Origin: CAYJAD01 sp964370835
GTDB lineage: Bacteria > Desulfobacterota > Desulfovibrionia > Desulfovibrionales > Desulfovibrionaceae
Direction: 5' to 3'
Assembly (NCBI GenBank): GCA_964370835.1
Contig: CAYJLO010000038.1
Location: 1 to 27,463 of the forward strand
Length of the DNA: 27,463 nucleotides
Shown: piece after piece, positions 15,686 through 23,393 of the stretch
Position numbering within the stretch: position 1 is the first letter of the stretch
Layout: every line of letters starts with the position of its first letter
Notes under the pieces: model-generated
Told to the model about the DNA's origin: nothing
The model's input: only the letters and a program-made list of their open reading frames with translations
Database searches by the model: none
Translations under genes and position numbers: made by a program

Positions 15686-16153
15686 ATGAAAACATTACTT
15701 ATTTTACTTGTATTAACACTCTCTCTTTGTGCCTGTTCTACTAAAAAAACAGTGCAAAACGAAACAGCCTCAGCAGATTTTGTGGCCTTAACTTTAAGCA
15801 AGGCCGCCGAAAATGCCCATACAGACCTAGCCATGCTGGCAAAGCTCAGAGGTCAAGGCATAGACATTTTATTGCCGCCCTTAGACCCAAGCCTTGAAAA
15901 GCCTATCTCCCTTTCTTGGACAGGCGAAGCCGGCGGCGCCCTCAAAGAAATTTGCCTTGCCCTTGGCTACAAGTACAAAGAAATGGGCACAGCTTCCGGG
16001 CAAAGTCTTTCAGTGGTGGTGTACGGACTGAACACCCCAGCCCATGAAATTCTCGAAGATATTTCGTGGCAAGTGGAACCGCAAGCCAAGGTGAAAATAG
16101 ACCCCTTTGAGCGTAGCATTACCCTTGCGCGTACCCAAAAGGCGGTGCGCTAA
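15686..16153 (+). CDS. dotD: Type IVB lipoprotein DotD (IncI TraH)
   Basis: DotD is an outer-membrane lipoprotein that, with DotC, helps DotH reach the outer membrane. The 155-residue product has a lipoprotein signal with a LCAC lipobox (Cys17). The body carries the DotD pattern: a helical start (SADFVALTLSKAAENAH), then PPLDPSLEKPISLSWTGEAGGALKEICLALGY and a compact alpha/beta secretin-N0-like domain to the end. ATG 15686 follows AGGAG (15673-15677). Its stop overlaps the dotC start as TAATG, so dotD, dotC and dotB are translationally coupled. Confidence 0.87.
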   Translation: MKTLLILLVLTLSLCACSTKKTVQNETASADFVALTLSKAAENAHTDLAMLAKLRGQGIDILLPPLDPSLEKPISLSWTGEAGGALKEICLALGYKYKEMGTASGQSLSVVVYGLNTPAHEILEDISWQVEPQAKVKIDPFERSITLARTQKAVR

Positions 16154-17081
16154 TGCTTCGCCTCCTATCCTATTTTTTATTGCTCTGCGCATTAGGCGGC
16201 TGTGCCACCAAAACCAAAGAAGCGACGCTTTCGCCTGTGCCTGATAAACCTCAAGAAAAGGCTGTTTCAAAAAGCGAAAAAAGCAAGGACAGACTTCTCA
16301 CTTATGAAGAAGACGCTGAGCGGCAATATGTGGTGGTGCATGAAAAATCCGCAAATGGAAATAATGAACCTGAAGAATTGATAGAACTACTGGAAGCCAA
16401 AGGCACAACCCACGCCAAAGAAACAGCGGCGGCACGTTTGCGCCCCGAAGCCATGCGTGACGCCGCCAATCTTGTGGCCTTACAAAGTGCATGTCCTATG
16501 AGTACGCGCGGCTTGTGCAGGAAACGGAGAAATACGCTCCTGTGCTGGACACAGCCTTTAACTTTTCACCGCTTATGATGACGCACGGTGACGGCATTAT
16601 CATGCCGCCCATTCTCACCAAGGCCGGGGCGTCCATGCGGCTTGATAATGCCGTCACGGTGAGTACAGCCAAAACCACCTATGAGCTTTTAGAAAATGCC
16701 AAGTACGTGAGCATCATTCCCACATGGCGTACCTTCCTTATGGCGGATGCCTTCCCCAAGGCAGAAAAGCCAAACCTTGCCGTGCTTCCGCAAAATAGCG
16801 AAGAGCGCACATTGTGGCGCAGTCTTGTGCGCGAAGCTTGGACGCAAGGCATAGATGAAGCGCGTGAGCTCTACGCCGCCAACATGGCTCGCATGACCCA
16901 AAGCTATAGGGGCATCATGCTGTACCATAGGCTCACCGCTCAGCATTTGCTCAGCAAAATCACCTTGGCTTCAGCTCATATGGGCTCGCAAAAATCTAGC
17001 AATGGCTCAAAATTACACATTGGGCAAAAGGTGTACCGCATAACTTCCCCCTCACGTTTTATGCTCAAGGGGAAAAAGTAA
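16153..17081 (+). pseudogene. dotC: Type IVB lipoprotein DotC (IncI TraI), split by a frameshift
   Basis: DotC is the outer-membrane lipoprotein partner of DotD. The first frame gives a lipoprotein signal (LGGC lipobox, Cys17) and the N-terminal part to ...DAANLVALQS. The second frame, one base out of phase, continues from about 16491 with MSYEYARLVQETEKY and FNFSPLMMTHGDGIIMPPILTKAG, then PTWRTFLM and QSYRGIMLYHRL, all DotC features. Joined, they give about 309 residues, the family length. One missing base near 16487-16490 explains the break (AGTGC where AGTGGC would read QSGMSYEY). Either the base is a sequencing error, or the gene is broken, or the parts are made separately (16491 is an ATG but has no good ribosome site). 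The downstream dotB start overlaps the stop. Confidence 0.82.
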
Positions 17082-18208
17082 TGCTTCACTATCCCCATGA
17101 ACCGCAGGGCCGCTGGACATACGATGATGTGGACAGCTTCTTACTCTGGGCAACGCACCTTGGCATGTCGGACGTGTGTTTGCGCTCCGGTTCCACGGCT
17201 TGGCTCCGTCTCAACGGTGTATGGCAAAGCGTGACCAAACGCTCTTTCAGCGCCGATGAGCTTTTTGCTGTGCTAAATTACATCACCAAGAACAACTCTG
17301 CCTCTGCCATGATTCAGTCCAGCCAAAAGGATTACGACTTTGGGCATATGATACAGGAAAACTATCCCCTGTATCATCGCTATCGCGGTAATGCCACGCC
17401 CATTGCCGATGGGTATGGCACGGGGGTGAAGATTGTTTTCCGTGCTATTCCTTCCATGCCGCCGCTGCTAGATAGCCTTTGCGTGGAGCAAGGCATCATT
17501 GACCATGCCATGCCGAGCAATGGCCTTGTGCTCATTACCGGTGTTATGGGTAGCGGTAAATCCACGCTCTTAGCCGCCATTTTACGCCATATTATAGAAA
17601 AAGGCGGTCGTCATGTGTGTACCTATGAGGCGCCCATTGAGTTTGACTTTGACGCCATCGAAAATCCCCAAGGGCCGGTATCTCAAAGCACCATCCCTGA
17701 GCACTTGGAATCCTTCGTGACCGCCACGCGCAACTCCACACGCACTGCCCCTGATGTTATCCTCATTGGGGAAAGCCGCGACCCTGAAACATTACGCGGC
17801 ATGATTGAAAGCGCCGAAGTGGGCGTTGCCGCCTATTCCACTGTGCACACGCGCTCTGTGCCTGAAACTATCAGCCGTATCATCAATGTGTTCCCTGCCT
17901 TGGAGCGAGCGCAAATCACCGCCACCTTGCTGGCAAGCTTGCGTCTGGTGGTTTCCCAAAGGCTTGTGCCCCTCGCAGATACTACAGGGCGCATGGCTTT
18001 ACGTGAGTACATTGCCTTCACTCCAGAGGTGCGTGAAATCCTTATAGACACAGCCCCCGAAAAGCTCATTCAGCAAACAGAAATACTGCTCAAGAAATAT
18101 GGCCAAAGCATACAGCAAGCCGCCGAAGTGGCCTTTGCAGAAAAGCGCATAAGCAAAGAAGTGTATGCGGCAATTTTGGCTGAGCGTCAGCATAAGGAGT
18201 ACGCGTAA
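17081..18208 (+). CDS. dotB: Type IVB secretion ATPase DotB (IncI TraJ)
   Basis: DotB is a hexameric cytoplasmic ATPase of the PilT/VirB11 class that docks on DotO. The 375-residue product matches Legionella DotB in length. Walker A is GVMGSGKST (about residues 153-161), the Asp/Glu-rich TYEAPIEFDFD box follows (about 180-190), Walker B is VILIGESRDPE (about 226-236), and the His box lies near YSTVHTRSVPET (about 250-261). The start overlaps the dotC stop (TAATG) and the stop overlaps the next gene in the same way. It looks intact. Confidence 0.94.
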   Translation: MLHYPHEPQGRWTYDDVDSFLLWATHLGMSDVCLRSGSTAWLRLNGVWQSVTKRSFSADELFAVLNYITKNNSASAMIQSSQKDYDFGHMIQENYPLYHRYRGNATPIADGYGTGVKIVFRAIPSMPPLLDSLCVEQGIIDHAMPSNGLVLITGVMGSGKSTLLAAILRHIIEKGGRHVCTYEAPIEFDFDAIENPQGPVSQSTIPEHLESFVTATRNSTRTAPDVILIGESRDPETLRGMIESAEVGVAAYSTVHTRSVPETISRIINVFPALERAQITATLLASLRLVVSQRLVPLADTTGRMALREYIAFTPEVREILIDTAPEKLIQQTEILLKKYGQSIQQAAEVAFAEKRISKEVYAAILAERQHKEYA

Positions 18209-18996
18209 TGCAAGCCAATGCAAATGTCATTTCTTTATCTGGCGGAAAGGACAGCACCGCCATGTTGCTTATGCTTTTGGAGCGCGGTGAAAATATCGCT
18301 GATATTGTCTTTTTTGACGGTGGTTGGGAGTTCCCACAAATGCACGACCACTTAGAACAGCTTGAAAATTTCACAGGCCATACCATAACGCGGCTACGTC
18401 CACGGCTTCCCGTAGGCACACAAACTGAAAAAACTCCCTTTGATTGGATGTTCTCTGAATACCCAGTAATCAAACGCTATACCAAGGAATTGCGTTCCAT
18501 AGGGCGCGGCTGGCCACACATAAGCCGCCGATGGTGCACGGGGAGAAAGCAAGAGTCCCTTAGAGCGCATATCTTTGCACTTACCCACAAGCAAAACGTC
18601 ACCTTGCCACTGCAACAGTGCATAGGCTTTGCCGCCGATGAAGAGGCACGAACCCTCAAGAAAACGTTACGCTCTACAGAGTACATAGTGCAACGCTATC
18701 CACTCATTGAGTGGGGTGTCACAGAAAGAGACGCCTTAGCCTATTGCAAAAAACGCGGTTTCACTTGGGGCGGCCTCTATGAAAAGTTTGAAAGAGTGAG
18801 CTGCTTTTGCTGTCCCTTACAATCAGTGGACGACTTGCGCACCTTGCGTTTGCACTATCCAGCCCTTTGGCAACATATGCTCACGATGGAATCTTGGTTG
18901 CCCCTAGATAATCAATACAGAAGATTCAAAAACGACATAACGCTTTCAGATTTTGAAACGCGCCTTTGCCTTGAAGGAGAGCGTCATGAGTCATGA
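18208..18996 (+). CDS. PP-loop ATP pyrophosphatase, PAPS-reductase-like family
   Basis: The 262-residue product has the PP-loop SGGKDST (residues 11-17), which binds ATP and forms an adenylylated intermediate in PAPS reductases, DndC and thiolation enzymes. Other marks are DGGWEFPQ, the RWCTGRKQ segment (about residues 109-116) and a Cys cluster CFCC (199-202). The cluster may bind iron-sulfur or zinc, as in DndC-like members. The substrate cannot be read from sequence; no other phosphorothioation (dnd) genes are present. The gene overlaps dotB (TAATG) and icmT, so it is embedded in the transfer operon rather than inserted as separate cargo. Members of this family occur on many phages and mobile elements with poorly known roles. 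Confidence 0.82.
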   Translation: MQANANVISLSGGKDSTAMLLMLLERGENIADIVFFDGGWEFPQMHDHLEQLENFTGHTITRLRPRLPVGTQTEKTPFDWMFSEYPVIKRYTKELRSIGRGWPHISRRWCTGRKQESLRAHIFALTHKQNVTLPLQQCIGFAADEEARTLKKTLRSTEYIVQRYPLIEWGVTERDALAYCKKRGFTWGGLYEKFERVSCFCCPLQSVDDLRTLRLHYPALWQHMLTMESWLPLDNQYRRFKNDITLSDFETRLCLEGERHES

Positions 18997-19258
18997 TGTT
19001 TTGTGGCGAGATACGGGTATTACCCCCAAGTTTTTCATCCTCGATGCAAGGGTCATTTTCCCCATTTGTCTGTGGCTTTTCCACTGGGCGTTCTGGACGC
19101 TGTATGTGGCACTGGTGAGCATTCTTATTTTGTACCTTGTGCAAAGAACAGGCATGACGCCGCTGGCCTGCTTACGCAGCATACAAGTTTCACTGCTTGG
19201 TAAAAGGCGTGAAACGCGCCTTCATGAAGTGCTGTGGCGTAAGCGTTGTCGCTGGTAA
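18986..19258 (+). CDS. icmT: Type IVB inner-membrane protein IcmT (IncI TraK)
   Basis: The 90-residue product has the IcmT layout: a WRDTG start motif, FFILDARVIFPICLWLFHWAFW leading through two close membrane segments (about residues 17-54), and a basic tail (LLGKRRETRLHEVLWRKR). In IncI plasmids the relative is TraK. ATG 18986 follows GAAGGAGA (18973-18980) and lies inside the end of the PP-loop gene, overlapping it by 11 bases. An ATG at 18953 would add eleven non-conserved residues. Confidence 0.85.
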   Translation: MSHDVLWRDTGITPKFFILDARVIFPICLWLFHWAFWTLYVALVSILILYLVQRTGMTPLACLRSIQVSLLGKRRETRLHEVLWRKRCRW

Positions 19259-19275
19259 AATATAACGTCAAAAAA

Positions 19276-19303
19276 ATATAAATATATATTTATATAAAAA
19301 TAT
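19276..19303. repeat. AT-only 20-bp palindrome with A-rich tail, copy 2
   Basis: The perfect palindrome ATATAAATATATATTTATAT (19276-19295) plus AAAAATAT is identical over 28 bases to copy 1 at 11942-11969. It fills the gap between icmT and the next gene group, 27 bases before the start at 19330. Confidence 0.75.
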
Positions 19304-19329
19304 TAAACTATAAAAATATAGGAGTAATT

Positions 19330-19548
19330 ATGAGTAATCAAAACAAAAATGCCCACGGCTTATACGATGCGCCCGTACGTTCCACCGAAAAAGAAAGCGT
19401 TACGCTTTCGCCAGAAGACATAGAGGCGCAATTAGATGCAGGGGCATTTTTTCTACCCTATGAGGACGCTGTGGAGCTTGGTTTTCTGCACCCACATGAT
19501 GCGCAAGATGTGGTCATTGCCAAGGTAGTAGGGAAAAATCATGAGTAA
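19330..19548 (+). CDS. Small hypothetical protein upstream of the ArdC-like gene
   Basis: Not recognised. The 72-residue acidic, soluble product has LSPEDIEAQLDAGAFFLPYEDAVELGFLHPHDAQDV as its core and no membrane segment. A good ribosome site, AGGAG (19320-19324), precedes ATG 19330. The stop overlaps the start of the ArdC-like gene by eight bases. Tight coupling to an anti-restriction gene on a conjugative element suggests a role in establishment or regulation, by context only. Confidence 0.75.
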   Translation: MSNQNKNAHGLYDAPVRSTEKESVTLSPEDIEAQLDAGAFFLPYEDAVELGFLHPHDAQDVVIAKVVGKNHE

Positions 19549-20950
19549 TGCTTCAGAGAAGAAAAACCGTTTTCAAATCAGCCGCGAGGTACAAGAAGAC
19601 TTTGTAAACTCCGTGGCAGAGAACATGCTTGCGCTTGCTGAAAAAGCCGGCCAATGGCAAAAGCCGTGGCAAACGGCAACGCCGCTGGGAATGCCTTTTT
19701 GCGCTACCACGGGGCGAGAGTACGGCGGCGCCAATATGGTAAAGCTTTTGCTCTCTTCCATGCTGAAAAACTATCAAGACGACCGCTGGCTCACCTTTAA
19801 GCAAATGCAAGAGGTACAAGGGAAAAACCCTGACCTTGAATTACAAATACGCAAAGGGGAAAAAGGGGTAAAGCTTCTGCGCCCGGAACAAATCACCTTC
19901 ACCGTGGATGATGACGGCAAGTGGCAATACCTGAGCGATAAGCAAGTGAAGGAGTTGCAGGAACAAAAGGCGCAAGGAAAACCCGTTCCCGATGTTCAGC
20001 GATTGACCTTGTTTTACCCTTTTACCGTTTTCAATACCTCGCAAATTGACGGTTTTCCGCAAAAAGCACAGCAAAATATTGCGCTCACGGAAGTGGAGCG
20101 CAATGAACTTGTGGAGCGTTTCATCGCGTCAGCCGGTGTGCCTGTGGAGCATCATACAGGCGATGCCTTTTACCTTCCCACTGAGGATGTAGTGAAGATG
20201 CCGCTTCCTGCGCATTTCAAAAGCACAGATGAATATTATGCGGCAAAGTTGCATGAATTTTACCATGCCACCGGGCATGAATACCGAGAAAACCGCAAGG
20301 ACAAGCTCTCCGAAGTGAAGAGCTATGCTTTTGAGGAAATACGCGCGGAAATGTTCTCCATGTTGGTGGGGGCGCGTTTTAACCTTCCCATGCCTGAAAA
20401 GAATTCCGCCGCCTATATTGCGCAGTGGAATCAGAAATTCTCAGGAGGTGAAGCGCAAGCTATCTTCAAAGCTACCTCTGAATCCGCCAAAATGCTCAGC
20501 CTTATGCACCAGTTTGAAGTGGGCGAACAACCAAAAGCCCCGTGGTTTCCGAAACAAAGTGATTGGCCTTATCTGCAAGATAAACAAGCCGAGCGCGATA
20601 AGCTTTCGGGCGCGATGCTTATTGCCAAAGACGCACAGCCCACACAGCAAAGGCGCATTGCTCAAAAGTCTGTGGACAGCTTGCAGGACGGGCCGCAAAA
20701 CGCCATGCCGCGTCCTGCATCCAAAAGCTTTGAAGACGCCGCCATTGAGTTCAAACAAACGCCCGATGTACTGGCGCAGTTCAGAGTCATTTTACAAAAT
20801 CCAAAATTCCTTGCTTTGGCTTTGAAGGACGATGCCGATACGGCGCGTTCCTTGGCGTCTTTGTGTGATTCCTTTTCGCAGACCTTGCACATGGAGCTGG
20901 ACAGCAAACAATCTGCACCCCAAGAAAACACCAAAAAGATGAGGGCATAA
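19541..20950 (+). CDS. ArdC-like antirestriction protein (ssDNA-binding N-domain plus zincin)
   Basis: The 469-residue product resembles ArdC and TraC-type proteins carried by conjugative plasmids, which bind single-stranded DNA and protect incoming DNA from restriction. The N-terminal domain (about residues 20-160) holds KPWQTATPLGMPFCATTGREYGGANMVKL, typical of the ArdC ssDNA-binding fold. A SprT-like metallopeptidase domain follows, with the zinc site HEFYHATGH (His238, Glu239, His242, His246). The C-terminal 120 residues are Gln/Lys-rich and less conserved. The start overlaps the 72-residue gene and the stop is one base before topB, so the three form one unit. Confidence 0.87.
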   Translation: MSNASEKKNRFQISREVQEDFVNSVAENMLALAEKAGQWQKPWQTATPLGMPFCATTGREYGGANMVKLLLSSMLKNYQDDRWLTFKQMQEVQGKNPDLELQIRKGEKGVKLLRPEQITFTVDDDGKWQYLSDKQVKELQEQKAQGKPVPDVQRLTLFYPFTVFNTSQIDGFPQKAQQNIALTEVERNELVERFIASAGVPVEHHTGDAFYLPTEDVVKMPLPAHFKSTDEYYAAKLHEFYHATGHEYRENRKDKLSEVKSYAFEEIRAEMFSMLVGARFNLPMPEKNSAAYIAQWNQKFSGGEAQAIFKATSESAKMLSLMHQFEVGEQPKAPWFPKQSDWPYLQDKQAERDKLSGAMLIAKDAQPTQQRRIAQKSVDSLQDGPQNAMPRPASKSFEDAAIEFKQTPDVLAQFRVILQNPKFLALALKDDADTARSLASLCDSFSQTLHMELDSKQSAPQENTKKMRA

Positions 20951-20951
20951 T

Positions 20952-22903
20952 ATGCGATTATTCATAGCGGAAAAGCCTTCCCTTGGCAGAGCCATAGCCA
21001 CAGGACTTTCAAAAAACGGAAAAAAGGAAGACGGCTATATTGTATGCGGCAATGACATTGTCACATGGTGCTTTGGGCATTTGCTGGAGCTATATTATCC
21101 CGAAGACTACAAAGCCGAATACAAACTCTGGAAAGCTGAAACTCTGCCTATAATTCCAGAAAAGTGGAAACTTAAAACGCGCCCCAAGGTGGCGGCGCAG
21201 CTTAAAACCATAGGCAAGCTCTTAAAAGACGCCTCTTGTGTGGTCAATGCAGGAGACCCGGACAGAGAGGGTCAGCTTCTTGTGGATGAAGTTATAGAGC
21301 ATTTTAATTACAAGGGCAAGACTGAACGCATTTGGTTGGCTTCACTCGATGATGTTTCCATACAAAAAGCCTTGGCAAGTCTTACCGATAATGCCGACCA
21401 TGCCCCTTTACGCGATGCGGCAAGGGCGCGTTCCTATGCCGATTGGCTGGTGGGGCTTAATGCCACTCGCGCCATGACGCTCATGGGCCGCAAAAGCGGT
21501 CATGGCGAAGTGCTTTCTGTGGGGCGCGTACAAACGCCTACGCTGGCTCTTGTGGTGCAAAGAGATACGGAAATAAAAAACTTTACGCCACAAAATTATT
21601 TTTCTGTCAAAGCCACCATGACGCATAGGCAAGATGTTTTCACCGCGCATTTTGTGCCCCATGCACAGCAAGAAGGGCTTGATACCGCTGGACGCCTTGT
21701 AGATGAAAGCGTGGTAAAAACCCTTGTGGCGCGTGTGCAAAATGCTCAGGGCATTGTCACTGCGAGCCATACAGAGAAAAAGCAGGAACAGCCTCCCTTG
21801 CCACATTCTTTATCTTCATTGCAGAAGACGGCATCGGCAAAGCTTGGCATGGGCGCCAAAGAAGTGTTGGATACGGCGCAATCCCTATATGAGAAAAAGC
21901 TCATTACCTATCCGCGCTCCGATTGCCGTTATCTACCGGAAGAACAATGGGACGCCGCCGCTGATATTTTAGCTCAGCTTACCAAAATGGATGCGCTGAA
22001 TTTTGCGGCAAGCCATGCCTCTGCCACCATAAAAAGCCCTGTGTGGAATACCCAAAAAGTAACGGCGCACCACGCCATTATTCCTACAGGAGTTATGCCG
22101 CAAGGACTCAGCACCGTAGAAACAAAGCTGTATGGCATGATTGCCCATGCCTATTGCTTACAGTTTTATACGCCTTTTCAGTTTGAAAGCCAAAAAGTGA
22201 CGCTCACAGTGGAAGACACCGCATGGGAAGCTACGGGCAGACACATTCTTGAAAAGGGCTGGACTCTCGCTTTGCAAGAAGATGATAGTACCCCAAAAAT
22301 GCCATGTTTGCCAAAGCTGGCAGAAGGTCAAGAAGTGCTGTGTAGCCATGCAAACTATGAGGCCAAGAAAACCACGCCGCCTAGCGCTTCACCGAAGGCA
22401 CCCTCATTGACGCCATGGCCAACATCCACCGCTTTGTGGCAGACAGTGCGGCAAAGTCTGTGCTCAAAAGCAATGAAGGCATTGGCACAGAAGCCACTCG
22501 CGCCGGTATTTTAGAAACGCTCAAAATGCGCGGATTTTTGCAAGTGCAAAAGAAGTCCCTCATGGCCACCGACCTTGGGCATCAGCTCATAGCCATGTGT
22601 CCCCCTGCACTGAAAGACCCCATCACCACGGCGCAGTGGGAAAGCAAACTTACCGCCATTGCCGAAGGTTCGCTCAGCTTACACGCCTTTATGCAAGAGC
22701 AAGAAACCATGTTGCCTTCGCTCATTCACAGCATTTTAGCCCTTCCAGTAAAGCCAAGCTTTCCTTGCCCTCAATGCGGCAAAGCCCTTGTGCGCCGTAA
22801 AAGCAAAAAGGGAGACTTCTTCTGGGGCTGTGCCGGCTATCCAGACTGCAAACAACTCTTTACCAATACCAAAGACAATACGCCCCTCATGGGAGGTAAA
22901 TAA
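20952..22903 (+). pseudogene. topB: Type IA topoisomerase (topoisomerase III, TopB-like), split by a frameshift
   Basis: Type IA topoisomerases pass single strands and resolve replication or transfer intermediates; plasmid copies (TraE type) are common on conjugative elements. The first frame has the Toprim start MRLFIAEKPSLGRAIA, DPDRE (residues 102-106) and the active-site tyrosine in ITYPRSD (Tyr320). It goes off at KKTTPPS near 22385. The second frame resumes with FTEGTLIDAMANIHRF, GIGTEATRAGILETL and a C-terminal four-Cys zinc ribbon (CPQCGK ... CAGYPDC). Adding one C at about 22384 (AGCGC to AGCCGC) gives an uninterrupted 650-residue protein, the length of E. coli TopB (653). Every catalytic part is present, so a sequencing indel is as likely as true loss. 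The stop overlaps the next start. Confidence 0.85.
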
Positions 22904-23334
22904 TGAGACGCTTAACCCTATACTTTTTTTGCCTAGGCCTTGTACTGGCTCCGCACTCTATAGCCCGCGCCGCCGATTGCCCCGATGTTGAGGACGCCGC
23001 GCGAGGTGCCATTTTAGAACGCAATAATAATACAGCCGCCGCGTACAATACCACCATTGCCGACCCTGAAGCCGACCGCGATGACCTCAGTAATTGACTG
23101 GGCGCCATCAATGGCATCGGCGATGCCTTCACCCTTGGGATTAGTTTGCCCGACATGAACCAATTACTTACTGAGCTGTGCGGACAAGTCAGCTCGCAAA
23201 TACAGGACAAAATTAACGGTGCGCTGAACGACGTACAGGCCAAAGTCATGAATGGAATTAACAACAACAGCCCCTTCAAAGTTACCGGTAGCAATGGCGA
23301 TTATACGGTCTATCTTAAAGAGAACATTAAATAA
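22903..23334 (+). CDS. Small secreted protein with in-frame UGA, candidate selenoprotein
   Basis: The frame starts at ATG 22903, overlapping the topB stop, behind GGGAGG (22891-22896). It opens with a signal peptide (MRRLTLYFFCLGLVLAP, cleavage near residue 24 before ADC). It reaches UGA at 23095-23097 (codon 65), then stays open for another 78 codons to TAA 23332-23334. The part after the UGA has the same style of sequence (LGAINGIGDAFTLGISLPDMNQLLTELCG) and contains no second stop, so both halves appear to be one 143-residue protein. A SECIS-like hairpin follows the UGA. Cys residues flank the site (CPD near residue 26, ELC at residue 92). Reading as selenocysteine is plausible because the host has a SECIS-bearing selD. 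A nonsense mutation is the alternative. Family and function are unknown. Confidence 0.6.
23095..23127 (+). promoter_or_regulatory. In-frame UGA with SECIS-like hairpin
   Basis: After UGA (23095-23097), GGCATC (23113-23118) pairs perfectly with GATGCC (23122-23127) around the triloop GGC. The loop begins 21 bases after the UGA, against 20 in the selD SECIS, and also starts with GG. The stem is two pairs shorter than that of selD and the third loop base is C rather than T, so SelB binding is uncertain. Confidence 0.45.
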
Positions 23335-23349
23335 TATTTTTATATTAAA

Positions 23350-23369
23350 ATAGAAATATATATTTATAT
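23350..23369. repeat. AT-rich palindrome, copy 3 (one mismatch)
   Basis: ATAGAAATATATATTTATAT differs from the 20-bp palindrome at 11942 and 19276 by one base (T to G at the fourth position). It is followed by AAGTATATAT. It lies between the UGA-containing gene and dotM, 24 bases before the dotM start. Confidence 0.7.
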
Positions 23370-23393
23370 AAGTATATATCGTGAGAAAATTCT

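Noticed and set aside
23095..23097. Frameshift as the cause of the UGA
   Set aside because: Both halves are in the same frame, so no insertion or deletion is needed; only a substitution or recoding can explain it.
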